A DNA stretch of 64,000 bases from Bacteroidota bacterium (GTDB lineage Bacteria > Bacteroidota > Bacteroidia > Bacteroidales > JAAYUG01): NCBI GenBank assembly GCA_029571215.1, contig JAKPTE010000016.1:124001-188000 (forward strand). Direction: 5' to 3'. Below are positions 40,730 to 48,330 of this stretch, one piece after another. The position numbers and the translations under genes are program-made. How positions within the stretch are numbered: the first letter of the stretch is position 1; each line of letters opens with the position of its first letter. Under the pieces are notes generated by a model. It was not told where the DNA came from and did not search any database. It was given only the letters and a program-made list of their open reading frames with translations.

Positions 40730-43555
40730 ATGGATCCGGATAATTTTTTAGGAAATATTGATTTTGTAACAGCAGAAGAGCTCTATAAACGCTACCGTAA
40801 AGACCCTCTTTCTGTGGACCGCAGCTGGCATGATTTTTTTAAAGGGTTCGATCTGGCTTTGGCAAGATATGGCGAATCGGCTGTTTTGCCCGAATCGCTT
40901 AAAAAAGAATTCAATGTTTTACGCCTGATTGATGACTATCGGAAGAGAGGGCATCTTTTTACCCAGACCAATCCGGTACGTACCCGAAGGAAATACTCCC
41001 CCACTCTTGCATTGGAAAATTACGGGCTCACGGAAAAGGATTATGACACCATTTTTCATGCTGGTGAGGAAATAGGGGTCGGACCGGCGCCTTTGCGAAC
41101 CATCGAGGAACACCTGAAACAAACCTACTGCAGAAGCATCGGAGCTGAATTCATGTATATACGTGATCAGGAAAAGACCCGCTGGCTTACGGAAAAAATG
41201 GAAACTTCAAAGAACACACCATCTTTTAGTGTGGAAGAGAAGAAATCCATTTTTGACAAATTGAAGCTGGCGGTAGGTATGGAACATTTTATACATAAAA
41301 AATTCACGGGCCAGAAACGCTTTTCACTGGAAGGAGCAGAAACGCTGATTCCTGCCATGCACTATCTGATAAAGAAAGGAACCCAACTGGGTATGGAAGA
41401 ATTTGTTATCGGCATGCCACACAGGGGACGGCTGAACATTCTGGCCAATATAATGCAAAAACCATACGAAGATATTTTCAGGGAATTCATCGCCAAAGCT
41501 TACGATGGAAGCGTTTCACTGGGCGATGTAAAATACCATCTGGGTTTTGATAATGTCATTTCCCTTGATGGTAAAAAAAACGTACGTCTCAGTCTGCTTC
41601 CGAATCCTTCGCATCTCGAAGCGGTATTTCCTGTTGCAGAAGGACTTGCAAAAGCTCTTCTTCACCGGAAGTACCATGATGACCAGACGAAGGTGTGCCC
41701 GGTAATCCTGCACGGAGATGCTGCTATTGCCGGGCAGGGAGTTGTTTACGAAGTGGTACAGATGGCAGATCTGGAAGCTTATACCACAGGAGGTACTGTT
41801 CATATTGTCGTCAATAATCAGGTTGGGTTCACAACCAACTACCTCGAAGCGCGTTCAAGTACCTATTGCACAGACATAGCCAAAGTGACCAAAGCCCCTG
41901 TTTTTCATGTTAACGGCGATGATGTGGAAGCCCTTGTGTTTGCCGTGCAGATGGCGATGGAATACCGGCAGACTTTTCATTCCGATGTATTTATTGATAT
42001 ACTGTGCTACCGGAAATACGGACATAATGAAGGGGATGAACCACGTTTCACACAGCCAACCCTTTACAAAATCATAGCCTCCCATCCCAATCCAATGGAA
42101 ATTTATGCTGAACAACTTATTCAACAGGGAATTTATTCCAAAGAAGAAATCGATGCGATTAAACAGAGTTTTGATGAACTGCTGGAGGAGAAGTTCATCC
42201 AGGCACAGAAGGAACAACATCTGCACATTAGGCAGTTTCTAAAAGAAGAGTGGAGAAAATACCGGTACGCACAACCGGAAGATTTTGAACAATCTCCTCC
42301 AACGGGCGTAAATGAGGAAAGGCTTCTCAGGGTTGCCCGCAAAATAAACTATCTTCCTGATTCTCTGTCTTTTTTTTCCAAAACGCAGCGACTTGTCCGG
42401 GAGAGGGAAAAGATGATCAGCGAAGGAAAAGTTGACTGGGCAATGGCTGAATTACTGGCGTACGGCACTTTGGCCGACGAAAGAATACCGGTGCGCATTT
42501 GCGGGCAGGACAGCGTTAGGGGTACCTTTTCGCACCGGCATGCCGCTCACGTGGTTGAAAATACCGACCAGAAATATTGTCCTCTTCAGCACATCAGCAA
42601 TGAGCAGGCTTCTTTCAGAATCTACAATTCAACCCTTTCGGAATACGGTGCCCTTGGGTTTGAATACGGCTATGCCATTGGCACACCTGATGGACTTACC
42701 ATCTGGGAAGCACAATTCGGAGATTTTCATAATGTGGCTCAGGTCATCATCGATCAGTACATATCCTCAGCAGAAGATAAATGGGGTTTAATGAACGGTC
42801 TTGTGTTGCTTCTTCCCCATGGATATGAAGGGCAAGGTCCTGAACACTCAAGTGCACGGATGGAGCGGTTTCTTGTACTGGCAGCCAATAACAACATGCA
42901 ACTTGTTAATTGCACTACCCCGGCTAATTTTTTTCATGTCCTCCGCCGGCAGGTAAAACGTGATATCAGAGTGCCTTTGGTTATTTTTACCCCCAAAAGT
43001 CTGTTGCGGCATCCTCAATGCATTTCACCGCTCCGTGACCTGATTGCCGGATCGTTCAGAGAAGTTATTGATGATGAGAATGTTGACGTTCCTGAAGTAA
43101 AACGTGTTGTTTTTTGCTCCGGCAAGATCTATTACGACCTGCTAGCCAGGAAAAACGCTTACAATGCCAGGGATATAGCTCTGGTCCGCATCGAACAGCT
43201 TTACCCCTTTCCTGAAAAACAACTGGAAACCATTGTAGAGAAATACAACAAGGCTCTGGTCTATTTGTGGGTGCAGGAGGAACCTGAAAATATGGGAGCA
43301 TGGACCTATATCAACTATCATTTCAGAAAGATCCCATTGATCCACATAACACGCCTGCCAAGCGGAAGTCCGGCAACCGGTCTTCATGAAATTCATCAGG
43401 CAGAGCAGGAGGAAATCCTGTACAAAGTTTTCCGCACCTGCGACTGTGAGCGAAAAAACAAATATTGCGGATTGCAATGCATGGTCGGGAAATCACGTCA
43501 GGAAATCCTGAGACAGTTCAATTACATTTTTTTTGACAAACGATTTAATCTGTAA
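40730..43555 (+). CDS. sucA: 2-oxoglutarate dehydrogenase E1 component
   Basis: 941 residues, normal length. The N-terminal FLGNIDFVTAEELYKRYRKDPLSVDRSWHDFF is typical of E1o. The thiamine-diphosphate and metal site reads GDAAIAGQGVVYEVVQMADLEAYTTGGTVHIVVNNQVGFTT, preceded by GMPHRGRLNILANI. The pyrimidine-binding half carries GQDSVRGTFSHRHAAHV and LPHGYEGQGPEHSSARMERFL. It decarboxylates 2-oxoglutarate in the TCA cycle. Odd: the last ~38 residues add a Cys-rich tail, CDCERKNKYCGLQC (Cys904, 906, 913, 917), not part of the E1o core. sucB starts 6 bases after the stop. Confidence 0.95.
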   Translation: MDPDNFLGNIDFVTAEELYKRYRKDPLSVDRSWHDFFKGFDLALARYGESAVLPESLKKEFNVLRLIDDYRKRGHLFTQTNPVRTRRKYSPTLALENYGLTEKDYDTIFHAGEEIGVGPAPLRTIEEHLKQTYCRSIGAEFMYIRDQEKTRWLTEKMETSKNTPSFSVEEKKSIFDKLKLAVGMEHFIHKKFTGQKRFSLEGAETLIPAMHYLIKKGTQLGMEEFVIGMPHRGRLNILANIMQKPYEDIFREFIAKAYDGSVSLGDVKYHLGFDNVISLDGKKNVRLSLLPNPSHLEAVFPVAEGLAKALLHRKYHDDQTKVCPVILHGDAAIAGQGVVYEVVQMADLEAYTTGGTVHIVVNNQVGFTTNYLEARSSTYCTDIAKVTKAPVFHVNGDDVEALVFAVQMAMEYRQTFHSDVFIDILCYRKYGHNEGDEPRFTQPTLYKIIASHPNPMEIYAEQLIQQGIYSKEEIDAIKQSFDELLEEKFIQAQKEQHLHIRQFLKEEWRKYRYAQPEDFEQSPPTGVNEERLLRVARKINYLPDSLSFFSKTQRLVREREKMISEGKVDWAMAELLAYGTLADERIPVRICGQDSVRGTFSHRHAAHVVENTDQKYCPLQHISNEQASFRIYNSTLSEYGALGFEYGYAIGTPDGLTIWEAQFGDFHNVAQVIIDQYISSAEDKWGLMNGLVLLLPHGYEGQGPEHSSARMERFLVLAANNNMQLVNCTTPANFFHVLRRQVKRDIRVPLVIFTPKSLLRHPQCISPLRDLIAGSFREVIDDENVDVPEVKRVVFCSGKIYYDLLARKNAYNARDIALVRIEQLYPFPEKQLETIVEKYNKALVYLWVQEEPENMGAWTYINYHFRKIPLIHITRLPSGSPATGLHEIHQAEQEEILYKVFRTCDCERKNKYCGLQCMVGKSRQEILRQFNYIFFDKRFNL

Positions 43556-43561
43556 GTCATT

Positions 43562-44845
43562 ATGCAGGTAGAGATTAAAATACCAAGTCCGGGTGAATCG
43601 GTAACGGTTGCCGATATTGCACGATGGATGGTCCAGGATGGTGAAATGGTAGAGAAGGATCAGGAAGTGGGAGAAATTGAATCGGAAAAAGCCACCCTTC
43701 CCTTGATTGCCCCCGCAAGTGGCAGGATTAAAATTCTGGTGCAAGCCGGAAATACGGTTCCGGTAGGCACAATGGTTGCCACAATTGAAACGACCCTGCA
43801 GGAGAAACAAGGAAATGAAAAAGGAAGAAAAGTGAAAGCTGGTGGCGGAAAACAGGAGGCCATGAATGAAACCCACAACATTCTGGAAGCGGAGGCTATT
43901 CCGTTGGTACAACAGCAAAAGAAACCAGGCGAGAGTAAAAACATTGGGGAAACGGGAAAAGTGGTTGTCACCCCGCTTGCGAGAAAAAAGATGGAAGAAT
44001 ACGGACTGGAAGTAAATGATATTAAAAAAAGTATAACGCGGATAACCAGGGATGAAGTAGAAAACCTCATGCAGCAGAAAAATTCAGCACTAACCGATAG
44101 TTCCCGGCAGGCTGAGAGAAAGGAACAACACATCCGGATAAGTGCGTTGAGGAAAAAACTAAGTGAACGGCTGGTAGCTGCAAAAAACCAGACCGCCATG
44201 CTCACAACCTTCAATGAAGCCGACATGAGTGCCCTGATGGAAATCCGGGAGCGATTTCAGAAACAGTTTACGGAAAAATACGGAGTAAAAATCGGGTATA
44301 TGTCCTTTTTTGCCAGGGCAGTTGCAGTAGCACTTCTCGATTACCCGGGTATCCAAACCATACTGGACGGTGATGAGCTAATAATCCCCAATTACTGTGA
44401 TTTAGGGATTGCCGTACAAACCGATAAAGGACTTATGGTTCCGGTGATTCGTAACGCGAATTTAATGAGCATACCAGAACTTGAAACCGAAATTCAGAAG
44501 GTAGCTGAAAGAGCACGGCAGTATAAGCTTTCCATAGAAGAAATGACAGGAGGAACCTTTACCATAACCAACGGGGGTGTATTTGGCAGCCTTTTGTCGA
44601 CTCCTCTTCTCAACCCCCCTCAATCAGCCATTCTGGGGATGCACAGCATCGTCAAACGACCAGTAGCAGTAAATGATCAGGTTGTAATACGGCCTATGAT
44701 GTACCTTGCCTTGAGTTATGATCACCGGGTGATAGACGGACAGGAATCGGTTGGTTTTCTCCTGAAGATTAAAATTCTGATTGAAAATCCATACCGATTG
44801 CTCACCGGCGGAAAAAGCCCTGAAGAAGTTCTTCTTGGGATTTGA
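43562..44845 (+). CDS. sucB: Dihydrolipoyl succinyltransferase, E2 of 2-oxoglutarate dehydrogenase
   Basis: 427 residues. The N-terminal lipoyl domain (1-80) has its lipoylation Lys in [12 protein letters not shown] charged linker with [12 protein letters not shown] and KKPGES follows. The peripheral subunit-binding domain lies around 135-170 ([20 protein letters not shown]...[10 protein letters not shown]). The catalytic domain starts near [32 protein letters not shown] and ends with the active-site motif [16 protein letters not shown]. It transfers the succinyl group from lipoyl to CoA. It is translated right after sucA; no E3 (dihydrolipoyl dehydrogenase) gene lies in the window. Confidence 0.95.
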   Translation: MQVEIKIPSPGESVTVADIARWMVQDGEMVEKDQEVGEIESEKATLPLIAPASGRIKILVQAGNTVPVGTMVATIETTLQEKQGNEKGRKVKAGGGKQEAMNETHNILEAEAIPLVQQQKKPGESKNIGETGKVVVTPLARKKMEEYGLEVNDIKKSITRITRDEVENLMQQKNSALTDSSRQAERKEQHIRISALRKKLSERLVAAKNQTAMLTTFNEADMSALMEIRERFQKQFTEKYGVKIGYMSFFARAVAVALLDYPGIQTILDGDELIIPNYCDLGIAVQTDKGLMVPVIRNANLMSIPELETEIQKVAERARQYKLSIEEMTGGTFTITNGGVFGSLLSTPLLNPPQSAILGMHSIVKRPVAVNDQVVIRPMMYLALSYDHRVIDGQESVGFLLKIKILIENPYRLLTGGKSPEEVLLGI

Positions 44846-44851
44846 TAAAAA

Positions 44852-44883
44852 AAAAAGCTGCTGCATAATTGCAACAGCTTTTT
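44852..44883. terminator. Bidirectional intrinsic terminator between sucB and hup
   Basis: AAAAAGCTG-C-TGCA-TAAT-TGCA-A-CAGCTTTTT: a 13-bp stem with one mismatch, an A run on one side and a T run on the other, so it can serve both convergent genes. Confidence 0.85.
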
Positions 44884-44900
44884 AGAGGCCGAAAACTGCC

Positions 44901-45173
44901 TTATTTCACCATTCCGGCGAGTTCGCTTCCAGCTTTGAATTTTACTACCTTCTTGGCAGCAATCTTGATTTCCTTGCCAGTCTGCGGGTTGCGGCCGGTA
45001 CGGGCATTTCTCTTAACAACAGAGAAGGTGCCGAAACCAACGAGAGCAACTCTGTCACCTTTCTTAAGGGCAGTGGAGGTAGCTTTAATGAAAGCATCGA
45101 GAGCTTTCTTGGCATCAGCCTTGGTCATTTTGGCTTCGCCGGCAATTGCATCAATCAATTGTGCTTTGTTCAT
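44901..45173 (-). CDS. hup: DNA-binding protein HU
   Basis: 90 residues, exact HU length. [50 protein letters not shown] is the helical dimer half, and [31 protein letters not shown] is the DNA-binding beta arm with its conserved RNP tip. It bends and compacts chromosomal DNA. The ATG at 45173 follows a well-formed Bacteroidetes promoter with a ~50-base leader. It is convergent with sucB. Confidence 0.97.
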   Translation of the reverse strand: MNKAQLIDAIAGEAKMTKADAKKALDAFIKATSTALKKGDRVALVGFGTFSVVKRNARTGRNPQTGKEIKIAAKKVVKFKAGSELAGMVK

Positions 45174-45224
45174 AACACTTAGGTTTTAGGGTTAGAAATA
45201 AATTTAAAGTATCATACACAAACA

Positions 45225-45256
45225 CAAATATATATCATTTTATACAGGAATAGCAA
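45225..45256 (-). promoter_or_regulatory. Promoter of hup
   Basis: On the minus strand TTG (45256-45254), 21 bases, TATATTTG (45232-45225): both elements at canonical Bacteroidetes spacing, 52 bases before the hup ATG. Confidence 0.68.
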
Positions 45257-45338
45257 GAGTTTTAGGATAAAAAAACGCTGGATATTGATAAAATTAAGTA
45301 ATTCATTCATTAACAACTTGTTTTATATTGTAAAATGA

Positions 45339-45370
45339 GGCTTTTTAGTGGCAAGACGTTCTAAAAAGCC
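45339..45370. repeat. Perfect 10-bp inverted repeat (stem-loop)
   Basis: GGCTTTTTAG, 12-base loop, CTAAAAAGCC. It is not followed by a T run on either strand, so a terminator role is not clear; it could be an RNA hairpin or a protein-binding site. Confidence 0.6.
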
Positions 45371-45594
45371 GAGAAATTAACAAGTTTTCAACAGGTAAAA
45401 ACGCAAAAACTGCATTAACAAACGATTTTTCAGGTCAAAAAATATGAAAAGCCCAATTATAAATTCCAAAAATGAACTCATGTGGTGAAATATCTGACAA
45501 TCGGGAATTCCGGAAAAAATTGATCCGGATATCCTGAAAAAAGATATCAGTGGTTTTGGCGTGGTTCATCGGTGAACCTTTGAAGCAAAACCTT

Positions 45595-45618
45595 ACCCGG
45601 CCAAGCCGGGTTTCCTTT
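45595..45618 (+). terminator. Terminator-like hairpin with no upstream gene
   Basis: ACCCGGC-CAA-GCCGGGT, a 7-bp GC-rich stem with a 3-base loop followed by TTCCTTT. No coding gene precedes it on the plus strand; the nearest upstream structure is the tetraloop hairpin at 45563-45578. Confidence 0.5.
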
Positions 45619-45661
45619 AAATGGCGGATGGTATGCCAACCGATTCATTTTTGCAATGTAT

Positions 45662-45692
45662 TTTGTCGGGTAATCAAAAGGTATTATTTTTG
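45662..45692 (+). promoter_or_regulatory. Promoter of the tRNA-Ser gene
   Basis: TTTG at 45662-45665, 19 bases, TATTTTTG at 45685-45692: an essentially perfect Bacteroidetes promoter ending 7 bases before the tRNA. Confidence 0.78.
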
Positions 45693-45699
45693 CAGAACC

Positions 45700-45788
45700 G
45701 GAGAAATGGCAGAGTGGTCGAATGCGGCGGTCTTGAAAACCGTTGTCCCGCTACCGCGGGACCGGGGGTTCGAATCCCTCTTTCTCCG
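45700..45788 (+). tRNA. tRNA-Ser (anticodon TGA), CCA not encoded
   Basis: The acceptor GGAGAAA pairs with TTTCTCC (45781-45787), discriminator G at 45788. The anticodon loop is TCTTGAAAA with TGA. The long variable arm TGTCCCGCTACCGCGGGAC is typical of type II serine tRNA. The T arm is GGGGGTTCGAATCCCTC. The bases after the discriminator are CAG, so CCA must be added after processing. Confidence 0.97.
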
Positions 45789-45824
45789 CAGCCGCAATGA
45801 ATCCCGCGTAAGGCGGGATTTTTT
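45773..45824 (+). repeat. 52-bp direct repeat, copy 1 (tRNA-Ser 3' end plus terminator)
   Basis: Begins with the last 16 bases of the tRNA gene (AATCCCTCTTTCTCCG) and continues through GCCGCAATGAATCCCGCG to the T run. An identical copy lies exactly 180 bases downstream. Confidence 0.9.
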
Positions 45825-45826
45825 TT
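45800..45826 (+). terminator. Intrinsic terminator after tRNA-Ser
   Basis: AATCCCGC-GTAAG-GCGGGATT, an 8-bp stem followed by six T. A second copy is at 45980-46004 within the direct repeat. Confidence 0.85.
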
Positions 45827-45952
45827 GCATGACGAATCCCGACGTAAGCTCTGCTTACAAGAGGGATGAGTCATGGAAAAAAGGCAGACGAAGCGCCAGC
45901 GGAGGATGCTATTGCGGCTGCAGGATTCCCCATCCGGGGATCACCGTTAGGT

Positions 45953-46004
45953 AATCCCTCTTTCTCCGCAGCCGCAATGAATCCCGCGTAAGGCGGGATT
46001 TTTT
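45953..46004 (+). repeat. 52-bp direct repeat, copy 2
   Basis: Identical to 45773-45824, including a 16-base remnant of the tRNA-Ser 3' end, but with no tRNA body before it. Confidence 0.9.
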
Positions 46005-46383
46005 ATAGGCCTGCGTCTGATGCAAGCTCGCTTGCAGAAGAACGAAGGACTATAATTGCGGCCATCCACTTCTTGATGTTCGCAGGCTTGCATAGGGCTT
46101 TGGGTTGGCAAAGGGAAACGATTAATGTGGTTGCTGGCAATGATACAGGTAAGTTCCAAGAATTTTGACCAATCCAAACCAAAGTTGAATATGCCGTACT
46201 GGCATTTCACCAATAACCCTCCGGACTTGCAAAGAAGAAGGCTAAGTGCTCATTCCGGAAAAAGACCATTTTAATCAACAGGAAACGGATTCAGGCGAGC
46301 CTTTACGAAATGTATGTCCCAGGATCTGAAAGTACCGGAACAGCATTAAGAATTATTATTTTTACAATAAAGAACCGTGCACT

Positions 46384-47463
46384 ATGAATAAAATCCTGAT
46401 TCTTTTATTTATTTCCGTCTTTCTGGGTTGTTCCCGCAGCGTGGCCACAAAAACAAAAGTCCGCCAGCCGGTCGACACAATTGGTTTTGCTCATCTGGCT
46501 CAACAGATGGACAGTATTATGGTTCGGATTGGCCGGATGAATAAAATGCAGGATTGCGCAAAGAGCAATTCTGATAAGAAAGAAGTTTTTCGCCTGGCTG
46601 TATGTCCGCATGATGATTACACCTATGCCGGATTCCTGTATGCCCAATTGCTCCGTTCTGTAAAAGCCCCGGTAGTCATACTGTTCGGTGTGGCACACAA
46701 GGCGAGAAGCATGGGTATAGAAAACAGAATTGTATTTGATTCCTGGAAACAGTGGTCGGGCCCTTACGGAAATGTAAGCATCTCTCCCCTGAGGAACAAA
46801 CTTATCGAACAACTTGACACAACAATTTATATGATTAGTGATACATTGCAAAATGTTGAGCATTCTCTGGAAGCCATTGTCCCCTTTCTTCAGTATTACA
46901 ACAGGAATGTTCAGATTGTACCAATCCTTGTCCCGGCCATGCCGTTTGAAAGAATGCAGGAAATTGCAGCAAATCTGTCACGCGGTATAATGCAGGTAAC
47001 ACAAAAACAAAACATGCAATGGGGAAAAGACTTTGCCCTCATCATATCAACGGACGCCGTTCACTACGGAGATGAAAACTGGGGCGGAAAAAACTATGCC
47101 CCTTTTGGTTCAGATACTGCCGGATACATCATGGCGATGCGGCATGAGCAGGAAATACTGGATTCATGCCTTAAAGGACCGATCAGTACAGAAAAGATCC
47201 AACGTTTTTTCACGTATACTGTAAGCCCTGACGATTTCAGGGAATACATCTGGACCTGGTGCGGCAGATATTCTGTGCCCTTTGGTTTGCTGGTTGCATG
47301 GAATCTTGGCCGGAGTGCAGGGAATATGCCAGAAGGAAGAATCATAGGATATGCCACCAGCATTGACCATCTCCGCCTGCCTGTCGAAGACCTGGGGATG
47401 GGAACAACAGCCAACGCCAGTTTACGACATTGGGTTGGTTATGCCGCTGTCGGATTTGAATAA
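46384..47463 (+). CDS. Memo-family (AmmeMemoRadiSam system protein B-like) lipoprotein
   Basis: 359 residues. The N-terminus MNKILILLFISVFLGCSRSVATK is a clear lipoprotein signal with lipid-modified Cys16, so the protein is membrane-attached outside the cytoplasm. The body has Memo-family landmarks: LAVCPHDDYTYAGFLYAQLL (His of the first metal or active site), VILFGVAHKA, NVEHSLEAIVPFLQYYNRNVQIVPILV, and ALIISTDAVHYGDENWGG. Memo proteins are dioxygenase-like in fold, and their bacterial role is unclear. The usual AMMECR1 and radical-SAM partners are absent nearby. The family call is good; the activity is unknown. Confidence 0.82.
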   Translation: MNKILILLFISVFLGCSRSVATKTKVRQPVDTIGFAHLAQQMDSIMVRIGRMNKMQDCAKSNSDKKEVFRLAVCPHDDYTYAGFLYAQLLRSVKAPVVILFGVAHKARSMGIENRIVFDSWKQWSGPYGNVSISPLRNKLIEQLDTTIYMISDTLQNVEHSLEAIVPFLQYYNRNVQIVPILVPAMPFERMQEIAANLSRGIMQVTQKQNMQWGKDFALIISTDAVHYGDENWGGKNYAPFGSDTAGYIMAMRHEQEILDSCLKGPISTEKIQRFFTYTVSPDDFREYIWTWCGRYSVPFGLLVAWNLGRSAGNMPEGRIIGYATSIDHLRLPVEDLGMGTTANASLRHWVGYAAVGFE

Positions 47464-47470
47464 GACGGGT

Positions 47471-48319
47471 TCAATATGCGGAATCAAGGTACTGTGCTAT
47501 CCCTTTTTCAGCATAATACCTGCCTTCTGATTTTGTCTTTTCAAAAATTGCTTCATTGAGCAGATTTTTCGCCTGCCTCTGATGGAACAAATGGTACTGG
47601 ATAGCTAAATGTTTCAGAGTTTTCACCCGCATACCGGCCAAACGAAGGCGGTACTCGAGGTCGGTATCTTCCCCCACATAAGGAGCTGTATATTGCTCGT
47701 CAAACCCGTTAATCTTTATCAGATCATTGCGGTAAAGCGAAAAATTGGAACCGAGAACACCCCTGTCTTTTCTGTTTACAAACTTCCGCAAAAATGTGTT
47801 CCCTAGATATAAAGCGTTCTCGAGATGTGCAGAAGATTTGTTTAGATACCTGTCATAAAAAAGACGGAGAACAACCGGGAATGAAAAGATCTTTTTGAAG
47901 GTACCCGACTGAATGATCAGTGAAGTTGCAACTGGAGAAAGATACACCCGCCGGCCGGTTAGCACAGTTCCTGGCTTCCGATGATTCAGATGTTCTTTTA
48001 CGAAATGCCGATGAAGAATACAATCTCCGTCGATGAAAATCAGGTAGTCTGATGATGCTGCAGCGGCTGCCTTGTTAAGGATGGCATTCTTTCTCCAACC
48101 CTTATCTTCGTGCCAGATATGACGTACCGGCAGCGGAAAATCTCGAATAAGCTTCCGGAGCTTCTCCAAAGATACCTCTGATGATCCGTCATCGGCAATC
48201 AGTATTTCAAAAGATTCCGCTGACTGATTTCTAACGGACTGCAAAACCAGTGCCAGTATATCCGGTTTGTTATAAAAGGAAATAATCAGTGAGGCCTGAA
48301 AAGGCCGTGTATCTGCCAT
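47471..48319 (-). CDS. Family 2 glycosyltransferase
   Basis: 282 residues from the ATG at 48319 (MADTRPFQASLIISFYNKPDILALVLQSVRNQSAESFEILIADDGSS); the track start 5 codons earlier (MIMIM) overlaps the preceding gene by 4 bases (ATGA) and is also possible. GT-A motifs are the nucleotide-binding ADDGSSE and the metal-binding FIDGDCILHRHFVKEHL. The later GEDTDLEYRLRLAGMRVKTL is the catalytic ED block of chain-forming GT2 enzymes. Cytoplasmic; it adds a sugar to a lipid-linked glycan. It is last in an operon with another GT2 and an ABC exporter, so lipopolysaccharide or capsule assembly is likely. Confidence 0.88.
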   Translation of the reverse strand: MADTRPFQASLIISFYNKPDILALVLQSVRNQSAESFEILIADDGSSEVSLEKLRKLIRDFPLPVRHIWHEDKGWRKNAILNKAAAAASSDYLIFIDGDCILHRHFVKEHLNHRKPGTVLTGRRVYLSPVATSLIIQSGTFKKIFSFPVVLRLFYDRYLNKSSAHLENALYLGNTFLRKFVNRKDRGVLGSNFSLYRNDLIKINGFDEQYTAPYVGEDTDLEYRLRLAGMRVKTLKHLAIQYHLFHQRQAKNLLNEAIFEKTKSEGRYYAEKGIAQYLDSAY

Positions 48320-48330
48320 CATTATCATTA

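Larger units (their letters stand above)
45174..45699. other. 526-base intergenic region between hup and tRNA-Ser, rich in hairpins
   Basis: No protein gene supported. It contains the hup promoter (45225-45256), a perfect 10-bp hairpin GGCTTTTTAG...CTAAAAAGCC (45339-45370), a GGTTCA-TCGG-TGAACC tetraloop hairpin (45563-45578), a terminator-like hairpin (45595-45618) and the tRNA-Ser promoter. The middle may encode a small RNA, but I cannot identify its family. Confidence 0.5.
45789..46383. other. Gene-poor repeat region after tRNA-Ser
   Basis: 595 bases with no supported gene. It contains two terminator hairpins in a 52-bp duplication, two short hairpins with related sequence (GTAAGCTCTGCTTAC and GCAAGCTCGCTTGC), GCCGCAAT/ATTGCGGC inverted pairs, and from ~46060 unrepeated sequence that may be decayed coding DNA. 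ORFs 45550..45954 and 45947..46213 run across tRNA and repeat sequence and are rejected. Confidence 0.6.

Noticed and set aside
45550-45954. 134-residue ORF across the tRNA-Ser gene
   Set aside because: It reads through a tRNA, its terminator and a repeat; chance open frame.
45953-46004. Second tRNA-Ser gene
   Set aside because: Only the last 16 bases of a tRNA are present; there is no acceptor 5' strand, D arm or anticodon arm.
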